From NCBI GenBank assembly GCA_030603035.1, contig JAUVYQ010000084.1:1-11444 (forward strand): a stretch of 11,444 bases of DNA. The letters run 5' to 3'. This DNA is from Phycisphaerae bacterium (GTDB lineage: Bacteria; Planctomycetota; Phycisphaerae; Sedimentisphaerales; SG8-4). The position numbers and the translations under genes are program-made. This document shows, piece by piece, positions 6,698-11,444 of the stretch. Below the pieces are notes generated by a model. The model ran no database searches. It saw only the letters and a program-made list of their open reading frames with translations, and was not told the DNA's origin. Numbering within the stretch: position 1 is the first letter of the stretch; each line of letters starts with the position of its first letter.

Positions 6698-7864
6698 ATG
6701 AAGAGGTACCTAATTTTAATTGGGGCCGTCCTGGTGGTTCTGGCACTGGCGTGGTCTGCATTTGGGCAGCGAGAAGGCAGACGTCCCGCCGAAGGCCGTG
6801 AAGGCAGGGGAAGGGCCGGTGCTCTCTCTGCCGAAGAAAGAGCCAGCATGAGGGAAAGATGGCAAAATATGTCCGAGGAAGAGAGGGAGAAACTCAGGAC
6901 CCAGATGCGTGAAAGGTTTGGCTCCGGACGTCGCTTAGGGCGTGAAGACCAGCTCAAAGCCATCAAAGCGATTGAAGCGCAACTTGCCAAACTGAAAGCA
7001 GGCATAGAAGCCCGAGGACCTGAAGCCCGGAGACGAGGACAAGACCTATCTGATGAAGAAAGAGCCAAATTAAGAGAAAGGTTTACGAAAGCCCGCGAAG
7101 AACGACAGAAAGCAATAGATGCGATTATAGCACAAATTGCGAGACTGCAACGTCAAAGGCGGCCGACAGCAGAAGGTGAGAAATTCATCATAGTAAACAC
7201 CGGCGAGCTGAAAGCGGTTCGCGAACTGGCGGTGAAAGAGAAAGCCAGGGAAACGGCCCAGCGTCTCGAAAGGCTAATAGCCGGGCGGCGGGCAAGGCGT
7301 CAAAGACCCGAACCGCCGGTCAGGAGACCAGGAGTTGTAGAGCCGGAAGACGCCAGGAAAGCACCGGCGTTCACACTAAATACTTTTGACGGCAAAGAGA
7401 TAAGCCTTTCCGACTACAGGGGCAAAATCGTGATGCTGGAGTGGTTCAACTTCGAGTGTCCGTATTCCAAATACCATTACGAAACGACAAATACGATGGT
7501 CGGACTTGCGAACAAGTACAAGAGCAGGAATGTCGTCTGGCTTGTGGTAAACAGTACAAGCCATACAACACCGGGGGCCAACAAAGAATTTACGCGGAAA
7601 CATAAGCTGCCGTTTCCGATACTCGATGACAGGTCGGGCAGGGTGGGCCACGCCTACGGCGCAACGAACACGCCTCATATGTACATCATAAGCCCCCGCG
7701 GCAATATCCTCTATGATGGCGCGATTGATAATTCGCCATTGGGTAGGAAGAAGGAAGGCGTAATTAACTATGTTGATAAGGCCCTGGCGGAACTGACCGG
7801 CGGTAAAGCAGTAACGACATCAAATACCAGGCCTTATGGCTGCTCTGTAAAGTACCCTAAATAA
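6698..7864 (+). CDS. secreted thioredoxin-fold (redoxin/AhpC-TSA type) protein with charged helical N-terminal half
   Basis: A 388-residue protein, starting at ATG 6698 because GGAGG lies at 6685-6689, eight bases upstream; a TTG at 6683 would sit on the ribosome binding site. A signal peptide (1-23, ending AFG) targets it to the periplasm. Residues 24-210 are Arg/Glu/Lys-rich and helical, with three S(A/E/D)EER segments at about 44, 59 and 118, including MRERWQNMSEEER shared with the upstream operon. Residues 222-365 form a redoxin domain: APAFTLNTFDGKEISLSDYRG, then WFNFECPYSKYHYE with the likely catalytic Cys254, and the cis-Pro loop NTPHMYI (Pro326). Ser replaces the second Cys of CxxC, which favours a peroxiredoxin-like or single-Cys mechanism. 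Cys382, in the terminal YGCSVKY, could resolve it. It lies 216 bp after the secretin gene and may be a separate transcript. Substrate and physiological role are not visible. Confidence 0.82.
   Translation: MKRYLILIGAVLVVLALAWSAFGQREGRRPAEGREGRGRAGALSAEERASMRERWQNMSEEEREKLRTQMRERFGSGRRLGREDQLKAIKAIEAQLAKLKAGIEARGPEARRRGQDLSDEERAKLRERFTKAREERQKAIDAIIAQIARLQRQRRPTAEGEKFIIVNTGELKAVRELAVKEKARETAQRLERLIAGRRARRQRPEPPVRRPGVVEPEDARKAPAFTLNTFDGKEISLSDYRGKIVMLEWFNFECPYSKYHYETTNTMVGLANKYKSRNVVWLVVNSTSHTTPGANKEFTRKHKLPFPILDDRSGRVGHAYGATNTPHMYIISPRGNILYDGAIDNSPLGRKKEGVINYVDKALAELTGGKAVTTSNTRPYGCSVKYPK
6848..6886 (+). repeat. shared DNA module encoding MRERWQNMSEEER, copy in the redoxin gene
   Basis: Partner of 2792-2830, with 37 of 39 positions the same. 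The protein similarity continues further (about residues 51-75) to RTQMRERFGSGRR, which parallels REQMRERFGGRR in the second GspC-like protein. Confidence 0.88.
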
Positions 7865-7882
7865 AGCCGGGTAGGACTACAA

Positions 7883-7912
7883 ACTCAAGACCAAAGACCT
7901 AAAGTCTTGAGT
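7883..7912. terminator. hairpin between convergent genes
   Basis: ACTCAAGAC (7883-7891) and GTCTTGAGT (7904-7912) form a perfect 9-bp stem with a 12-base loop in the 73-bp gap between the redoxin and HD-domain genes. It is placed to end transcription from either side, but the T-rich stretch after it is broken by G residues, so efficiency is uncertain. Confidence 0.5.
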
Positions 7913-7934
7913 CTTGTGTCCTGAGTCTTGTGTC
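7908..7934. repeat. 13-bp direct repeat next to the hairpin
   Basis: TGAGTCTTGTGTC occurs at 7908-7920 and 7922-7934; the first copy shares bases with the right arm of the hairpin. Related GTCTTG words fill the gap up to the end of the HD-domain gene. Confidence 0.8.
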
Positions 7935-7937
7935 TTG

Positions 7938-8501
7938 CTAAAGCCCTAACTTCTCGGATATGCCCTGCATTGCCTTAAGAACAGTTTCTATGTGCTCGGC
8001 CAGCTCAACGCCAAGCTCCTCAGCCCCCTGCTCGATTATTTTTCTGTCCGCCCCGGAGGCAAAGGATTTCTCTTTCCACTTTTTCACAACCGAGCGGACA
8101 CTTGTCTCTGCCAACTTCTTCGATGGTCGGACAAGCGCCACGGCAACAATCAGACCGGTGAGCTCATCAACGGCGAAAATGCACTTCTTCAGAAGCGTGT
8201 CGCGATTTGCTCCGGTGTGCTCCGCGTGGGCCAGGATTGCCTCTGTCAAATCATCGGAGAATCCTTGTTCTTTCAGATACGCTACCCCTTTGAAGGGATG
8301 GTCTCTCAGGTCGGGATACTTTTCATAATCGAAGTCGTGAAGCAGGCCGACAATGCCCCACATCTCGGGGTCCTGGCCGAATTTAATGGCGTACGCCCTC
8401 ATTGCGGCCTCAACAGCGTAGGCGTGCTTTCTCAGGTTCTTATTTGTGGTCCAATCCTCTAAAATCCGCTGTGCTTCGCTTTTATCAGGCCAGACATCCA
8501 T
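7938..8501 (-). CDS. HD-domain metal-dependent phosphohydrolase family protein
   Basis: A 187-residue cytosolic protein with an HD domain. The metal-ligand pattern is present: His26 in RKHAYAVEA, the HD doublet His55-Asp56 in GLLHDFDYE, His68, His92/His95 in ILAHAEHTG, and Asp112 in AVDELTGL. No partner domain is fused. Small stand-alone HD proteins of this type (VGLLHDFDYEKYP, then DEL(T/S)G) are common in anaerobic bacteria and are generally annotated as HDIG-domain or hydrolase proteins without a known substrate; a nucleotide or phospho-substrate is typical for the superfamily. The start at 8501 is supported by AAAGGAAAGG about ten bases upstream. The gene is convergent with the redoxin gene and separated from the radical SAM gene by 425 bp, so it is probably a single-gene transcript, possibly from the promoter at 8784-8792. 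Confidence 0.85.
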   Translation of the reverse strand: MDVWPDKSEAQRILEDWTTNKNLRKHAYAVEAAMRAYAIKFGQDPEMWGIVGLLHDFDYEKYPDLRDHPFKGVAYLKEQGFSDDLTEAILAHAEHTGANRDTLLKKCIFAVDELTGLIVAVALVRPSKKLAETSVRSVVKKWKEKSFASGADRKIIEQGAEELGVELAEHIETVLKAMQGISEKLGL

Positions 8502-8526
8502 AATATCAACCTTTCCTTTTCTTTAC

Positions 8527-8551
8527 CGCCGAGTTCGCAGAGACCGCAGAG
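8527..8551 (-). repeat. triple 9-bp-period repeat, left arm
   Basis: CGCCGAG, CGCAGAG and CGCAGAG occur at 8527, 8536 and 8545, exactly nine bases apart. They are the reverse complement of the units at 8617-8641. Confidence 0.8.
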
Positions 8552-8616
8552 ATTTTTAATGTTGTGATTTTTGAGAAAGGAGGAATCCACTTCTTTTGTT
8601 TTCATTCTTATTTCTT

Positions 8617-8641
8617 CTCGGCGTTCTCGGCGCTCTCTGCG
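8617..8641 (+). repeat. triple 9-bp-period repeat, right arm
   Basis: CTCGGCG, CTCGGCG and CTCTGCG occur at 8617, 8626 and 8635, again nine bases apart, in inverted orientation to 8527-8551. The two arms could pair around a 65-base loop. Confidence 0.8.
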
Positions 8642-8670
8642 TTTAATTGCTTTTCTTGTTTTTCAAAACA

Positions 8671-8734
8671 ACGCTACCGCATCGAGACGCGGCTTGCAAC
8701 CCGAAAAGGCGGATAGGTCTTTTGCCCTGCAGCC
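8671..8734 (-). ncRNA. possible structured leader RNA, weakly like a c-di-GMP-I riboswitch
   Basis: On the minus strand CAGGGCAAA (8729-8721), GCAAGCC (8697-8691) and GGTAGCG (8678-8672) occur in the order seen in the GEMM/c-di-GMP-I core, and GCCGC/GCGGT could form the second helix. Against this, no GNRA loop is seen, one A is missing from GCAAAGCC, and GGCTGCA can instead pair with TGCAAGCC as a simple hairpin. It lies between a possible promoter and the HD-domain gene. Confidence 0.18.
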
Positions 8735-8783
8735 TTCGGCATAATCTTCTTTGTACCTGTGGTAGAGCTATTCATCTTCGGAC

Positions 8784-8792
8784 ATTATATCA
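8784..8792 (-). promoter_or_regulatory. extended -10 promoter element, leftward
   Basis: The minus strand reads TGATATAAT, a perfect TATAAT with a TGn extension. The -35 region 17 bases upstream (ACGACG) is poor. A transcript would start near 8777 and run about 275 bases to the HD-domain gene. Confidence 0.4.
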
Positions 8793-8845
8793 GGTTTTCT
8801 CGTATTCGTCGTTATATAGGGTAAGCATTACTATGAAGTTTCCGA

Positions 8846-8867
8846 GGCAAAACATCCTTGTTTTGCC
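8846..8867 (-). terminator. hairpin downstream of the radical SAM gene
   Basis: GGCAAAACA (8846-8854) and TGTTTTGCC (8859-8867) form a perfect 9-bp stem with a 4-base loop, about 60 bp past the stop codon of the radical SAM gene. No T-run follows on the minus strand, so termination is plausible but not assured. Confidence 0.45.
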
Positions 8868-8926
8868 AGACGTCGGGAACCTTCGCATCGTGCTTCGGTT
8901 TCTGCTGATTTTGGTTTTTAGGAGAC

Positions 8927-10024
8927 TCAACGAAGTATGTGAACATTGCCTAACCGCACGCGTTTAAGGCCTGCGGCCCTGGCAGCCGCCAGACAGCTCT
9001 CTGCCTGCTTCCAGGATGTCGCCGGCAAATCTGTCATAAGAAAATCGCCGTGAAATCCAAGCAGGGCGTATGGTATGTTCGCGTCCAGCTCAGCAATGAA
9101 CGACGCTATCGCCTTGACCTCGCGGGCATCAACGTAACCCGGCACAAGCAGCGTGCTGGCAACAAGCGGTGGTGGTTCAGGCCTTTCGGGAATCCTTCGA
9201 GCTGCCCGAGTGAAGTTCTCCAGGGTACGTTTATTACTGACGCCGCAAAGCGCATAATGGATATTTCTATCCATAGCTTTCAAATCAAACTTTACACAGC
9301 CGCCGCTTTCCAGAGATAAATTCATCACCTCATCAAGCAGCTCCGGGCTCATAGAGCCGTTCGTTTCCCAACAGATACGCAATATCCTCTGGGCGTTCTG
9401 TCTCCGTGCCAATCTTGAAGCCGCCAGCGCATGAGGCAGCTGACACGTTGGGTCACCACCAAAAAAACAGATGCAGGAAGTACTTGCAGTTACGCTTTCT
9501 GCAAGCTCCGCAGCGGAATGCGCTTCGTTCGTTGTCGAACGCTCTCGATAGTGCCAGTTCTGGCAGAACAGGCAGTCAAATGTACAGGCCTGATAAAACA
9601 CGGCCAAATTCAGATAGCCGGTTTCCGTCCCAGGCCGGTATGTCCGTTGCGGGTATTCGGCGTCACTGCCCCCTGCACATACCCAGTCAGCTACGCAGTT
9701 GGTTGGCAGCGGGTCATAATACCACGAGACCGCAGCCGCATCGGGCGTGCCGCCCATCAAGCGCCCGTTTTCATTTCTCCGCACACCGCAATAGCCACGC
9801 CCACCGGCCGGGATTTTGCATTTGTTTTGACAGAGCTTGCATTGGGCACCATCAGCAGCGGACGGGGGCAAAGCGGCAAGGCCAAACCTTTCACGACTCT
9901 GCGCGTGAATCTCTCCAAGCTCTGCCAGGCATTCATCGTCAGCTTTGCGAACGCATTCAGCACAAAACGACAATACCTTTGCTATTTCCTGGGAGCTCTT
10001 GCCGCACTTTTTGCACGTGGCCAT
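8927..10024 (-). CDS. radical SAM enzyme with N-terminal Cys cluster, PFL-activase / AmmeMemoRadiSam-like
   Basis: A 365-residue protein. The radical SAM iron-sulfur motif is Cys147-x3-Cys151-x2-Cys154 (CTFDCLFCQNW), followed by the SAM-binding GGDPT (189-193, the GGE-like motif). The N-terminus carries extra Cys pairs: C4/C7 with C21/C24 spaced like a zinc ribbon, and C62-x2-C65-x3-C69 plus C79 (CKLCQNKC, GYCGVR), which resembles the leader of PflX and AmmeMemoRadiSam enzymes. PTNCVADWVC (107-116) is another conserved-looking stretch. From memory this is a family of uncharacterised radical SAM proteins of anaerobic archaea and bacteria; the substrate is unknown. Similarity to pyruvate-formate-lyase activases suggests glycyl-radical activation is possible, but no glycyl radical enzyme is in the window. 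It starts 51 bp after the ACT-domain gene on the same strand and is probably co-transcribed with it; its own ribosome binding site is weak. Confidence 0.85.
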   Translation of the reverse strand: MATCKKCGKSSQEIAKVLSFCAECVRKADDECLAELGEIHAQSRERFGLAALPPSAADGAQCKLCQNKCKIPAGGRGYCGVRRNENGRLMGGTPDAAAVSWYYDPLPTNCVADWVCAGGSDAEYPQRTYRPGTETGYLNLAVFYQACTFDCLFCQNWHYRERSTTNEAHSAAELAESVTASTSCICFFGGDPTCQLPHALAASRLARRQNAQRILRICWETNGSMSPELLDEVMNLSLESGGCVKFDLKAMDRNIHYALCGVSNKRTLENFTRAARRIPERPEPPPLVASTLLVPGYVDAREVKAIASFIAELDANIPYALLGFHGDFLMTDLPATSWKQAESCLAAARAAGLKRVRLGNVHILR

Positions 10025-10075
10025 AATAAACCATACAGATTGGTCAAAACTTTGAACGTGAGAGCCGGCCCGGAG

Positions 10076-10477
10076 TTATTTCCTGCTTCGAAGTGCCCTT
10101 GCAGCCTTCTCAACGTTCGGCGTTCCAACCACTATGTAAGATTTTTTCCCGCCAGGGCCTGCGCTGCCGTAGACAAAGCTCACATTGACCCTTTTTGCAG
10201 CCAGCTTATCCGCCAGCCTGGCCAGTGCGCCGACCCTGTTCGGCAGCTCAACCAATAACACATCCGTCTCGGCATACGTCATAGGGCAGCATTCATCAAG
10301 CATCTTCAAAGCGCTCGCTGGCTTATCAACAATCATTCTGACCACGCCTTGCTCGGTTGTTTCGGCAACTGAGATAGCAATTATATTAATGTTTCCGTCT
10401 GCCAGGCATCTGCAAAGATGCGCCAGCCGGCCGGGCCTGTTTTCCAAACTTACTGATATTTGCTTTGCCTTTCTCAT
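10076..10477 (-). CDS. tandem ACT-domain protein, probable amino-acid-binding regulator
   Basis: A 133-residue protein made of two ACT domains and little else: ACT1 at about 6-62 (ISVSLENRPGRLAHLCRCLADGNINI) and ACT2 at about 72-130 (VLLVELPNRVGALARLADKLAAKRVNV). Each has the typical NRPG/NRVG loop followed by a helix and a strand, the place where ACT domains bind small ligands, usually amino acids. Stand-alone tandem ACT proteins are common in anaerobes and are presumed sensors or regulators; no enzyme domain is attached. The ribosome binding site GGAGGT (10482-10487 on the opposite strand) is strong and well spaced. A promoter at 10566-10594 would give a leader of about 80 bases containing a palindrome. 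Its partner in the same transcript is the radical SAM gene, suggesting amino-acid-responsive control of that activity; this is inference. Confidence 0.85.
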   Translation of the reverse strand: MRKAKQISVSLENRPGRLAHLCRCLADGNINIIAISVAETTEQGVVRMIVDKPASALKMLDECCPMTYAETDVLLVELPNRVGALARLADKLAAKRVNVSFVYGSAGPGGKKSYIVVGTPNVEKAARALRSRK

Positions 10478-10528
10478 TTTTACCTCCTATCAATTCGGAT
10501 TGTTTGGCCATCTACTGGATTCCGGCTT

Positions 10529-10554
10529 TGTAGGTGGGCAGTGCCCACCCTACA
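10529..10554. repeat. near-perfect palindrome in the leader of the ACT gene
   Basis: TGTAGGTGGGC and GCCCACCCTACA pair with one bulged C around a 3-base loop. It falls inside the predicted leader of the ACT-domain transcript. The word is, from memory, a common dispersed palindromic element in several bacterial groups. Confidence 0.7.
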
Positions 10555-10565
10555 TTTGCTTATTC

Positions 10566-10594
10566 AGCATAACCATATAGCTTTTTCAAGTCAA
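10566..10594 (-). promoter_or_regulatory. promoter of the ACT / radical SAM pair
   Basis: On the minus strand TTGACT (10594-10589) is followed after 17 bases by TATGCT (10571-10566): five of six and four of six matches to the consensus, with ideal spacing. The expected start near 10559 gives a leader of about 80 bases. Confidence 0.5.
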
Positions 10595-10763
10595 ATAGCA
10601 AAACGCACTATCTTTGAATTATGAAAAAATAACAATAGCAGATGGCAACCGGCCACGCAGCAATCGTATGCGAACAGTAACCTAATCGCAGCACATAATT
10701 CGTTGCAGAAAAAACTTGTATTCCAAGCTCTTGTTTTTTATAAGATGCAACAAACAGGACAAG

Positions 10764-10812
10764 CAATTACCAATTAGCAATCGAAAATCGACAATCGTAA
10801 ATTGAAAATGAA
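10764..10812 (+). repeat. seven tandem 7-bp units
   Basis: Seven consecutive heptamers fit the pattern (C/A)AAT(T/C)(A/G)N: CAATTAC, CAATTAG, CAATCGA, AAATCGA, CAATCGT, AAATTGA, AAATGAA. Only the last departs clearly from it. Confidence 0.75.
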
Positions 10813-10847
10813 AAACCTCCGCCCCCGCAATTCCCGCCAATTCTAAA

Positions 10848-11084
10848 AATCCGCCTAATCCTGTTATCCTGTCTAAAAAAAATTCGTGTCAATCCGTGGC
10901 TATATTTCTACGAACAATGAACTTGTTTTTTAGTCTTTCTTCGTGTTCTTCGTGGTCTAAAAAATGTTTGTGCTTTTTGTGCCTTTTCGCGGCTAAACAA
11001 AATCCGCGTAATCTGTGAAATCTGTGGCTATTTTTTTCTTTTTAATTGAATCTTCTCTCCGTTCTCTGTGACCTCTGTGGCTAA
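10848..11084 (+). repeat. array of degenerate 9-bp-period units, most blocks ending in a CTA/CTAA word
   Basis: Six blocks of two or three 9-mers each: 10848-10874 (AATCCGCCT, AATCCTGTT, ATCCTGTCT), 10882-10903, 10939-10960 (CTTCGTGTT, CTTCGTGGT), 10966-10996, 11001-11030 (AATCCGCGT, AATCTGTGA, AATCTGTGG) and 11057-11084. The typical unit is NNTC(T/C)GTGN. A/T-rich spacers separate the blocks. Confidence 0.75.
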
Positions 11085-11102
11085 TTTTTTTGCCCTTTTT
11101 TC

Positions 11103-11130
11103 TTGACTTTTGCTTGAAATTTGGTATAAT
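11103..11130 (+). promoter_or_regulatory. strong sigma-70-type promoter with extended -10
   Basis: TTGACT (11103-11108), a 16-bp spacer, then TATAAT (11125-11130) preceded by TGG (a TGn extension). It is the best promoter match in the window. The expected start is near 11135-11138. Confidence 0.7.
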
Positions 11131-11137
11131 ACAAACC

Positions 11138-11194
11138 GCCATAGAAATGGCAGGCATTTAGCGGAGAACCGCACGTCTTAGTATCAGCAGATAC
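11138..11194 (+). ncRNA. candidate structured RNA or leader with three tetraloop hairpins
   Basis: Directly after the promoter come three small perfect hairpins: GCCAT-AGAA-ATGGC (11138-11151), GCGG-AGAA-CCGC (11161-11172) and GTATC-AGCA-GATAC (11181-11194). A further AAAACG/CGTTTT pairing (11231-11236 with 11261-11266) might close the element. I recognise no known RNA family. It could be a small RNA or the leader of a gene beyond the right edge; its 3' end is not defined. Confidence 0.4.
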
Positions 11195-11376
11195 ACGCAA
11201 AAAATCATCGTTCGCAAAGAGTCTTGGAGCAAAACGGAAGTAGTCGAATGGGAAGAAACTCGTTTTACATTTTGAGCTTTGGTTTTACATTTTCCACTTT
11301 AAACTTTAAATTCTCTTCGTGCCTGTCCTCGGCACCTCTACATCTGTCGAGAACGCTCTACAAATCAGCTCTTTTT

Positions 11377-11444
11377 ATGCAAAACAAAGCCAATTTTCTG
11401 GATGCCCTAATGAACGTAAAGTCTATTCATACAGTGGTTTATGA
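11377..11444 (+). CDS. possible start of a gene cut by the right edge
   Basis: From the ATG at 11377 the frame stays open to the end of the window (22 codons and 2 bases, starting MQNKANFLDALMNVKSIHT). The same frame is also open further upstream to an ATG at 11248, but the residues between look like translated spacer. No ribosome binding site is seen before 11377. It could be a real gene downstream of the promoter at 11103-11130, or chance. I do not recognise a family from so short a piece. Confidence 0.25.
   Translation, partial: MQNKANFLDALMNVKSIHTVVY

Larger units (their letters stand above)
8502..8926. other. 425-bp gap without a gene
   Basis: No convincing coding region on either strand. 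It holds a pair of inverted 9-bp-period repeats (8527-8551 and 8617-8641), a possible structured RNA (8671-8734), an extended -10 element on the minus strand (8784-8792) and a perfect hairpin (8846-8867). Confidence 0.7.
10607..11376. other. long spacer without a convincing gene
   Basis: AT-rich and repeat-dominated. It contains seven 7-bp units (10764-10812), a 9-bp-period array (10848-11084), and a promoter with hairpins (11103-11194). Stops interrupt all frames except the low-confidence frame open from 11182 to the right edge. Confidence 0.65.

Noticed and set aside
8647..8967. 106-codon plus-strand open frame in the gap
   Set aside because: No ribosome binding site or recognisable domain; it overlaps the radical SAM stop and contains the perfect hairpin at 8846-8867.
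9431..10258. 275-codon plus-strand open frame
   Set aside because: It covers the radical SAM gene start and the ACT gene in antisense; those have clear motifs, this one has none.
10764..11084. CRISPR array
   Set aside because: Units are 7 or 9 bp, degenerate and without unique spacers of constant length; no cas genes nearby.
11138..11194. tRNA or known small RNA
   Set aside because: The hairpins do not form a cloverleaf, there is no T-loop consensus, and I see no match to tmRNA, SRP RNA, 6S or RNase P signatures.

Overview
The window looks like chromosomal DNA of an anaerobic or microaerophilic Gram-negative bacterium. My best guess is the Planctomycetota (Phycisphaerae-like). Three things suggest this: Asn/Glu/Pro-rich linkers in the secretin and lipoprotein, a secretion operon with recognisable folds but unusual low-complexity tails, and long intergenic stretches full of short periodic repeats. 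This is recall plus inference; no marker gene is present to settle it.

Left part (2-6481, + strand): one tightly packed operon for an envelope-spanning type II secretion / type IV pilus-type machine. In order it encodes a PilM-PilN fusion (GspL-like, cut by the left edge), a PilO/GspM-like protein, two tandem GspC/PilP-like proteins, a small lipoprotein and a 1025-residue secretin. The order matches pilM-N-O-P-Q, while the GspC-like proteins have a membrane anchor like T2SS GspC, so the sequence alone does not decide between T2SS and T4P. ATPase and pseudopilin genes are not in the window.

The most unusual feature is a helical module (consensus about RWQNMSEEERxxLRxxMRERF). It sits at the C-termini of both GspC-like proteins, fills the C-terminal half of the lipoprotein, and recurs near the N-terminus of the following thioredoxin-fold gene. 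In three of the four it is nearly identical at DNA level, so it appears to have been copied between neighbouring genes. The lipoprotein gene also looks chimeric: its 5' end is a copy of the secretin 5' end and its 3' half is this module.

Middle (6482-7864, + strand): a 216-bp gap with a 12-bp stem-loop, then a secreted protein with a charged helical N-terminal half and a redoxin domain. A hairpin and 13-bp direct repeats separate it from the convergent gene.

Right part (7938-10477, - strand): an HD-domain hydrolase, then a 425-bp gap with inverted 9-bp-period repeats and a possible promoter and structured RNA. After the gap come a radical SAM enzyme with an N-terminal Cys cluster and a tandem ACT-domain protein, probably co-transcribed from a recognisable promoter at 10566-10594.

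Right end (10478-11444): almost 1 kb without a convincing gene. It contains a palindrome, seven tandem 7-bp units, a long array of degenerate 9-bp-period units, and a strong extended -10 promoter followed at once by three small tetraloop hairpins. A gene may begin at the extreme right edge.
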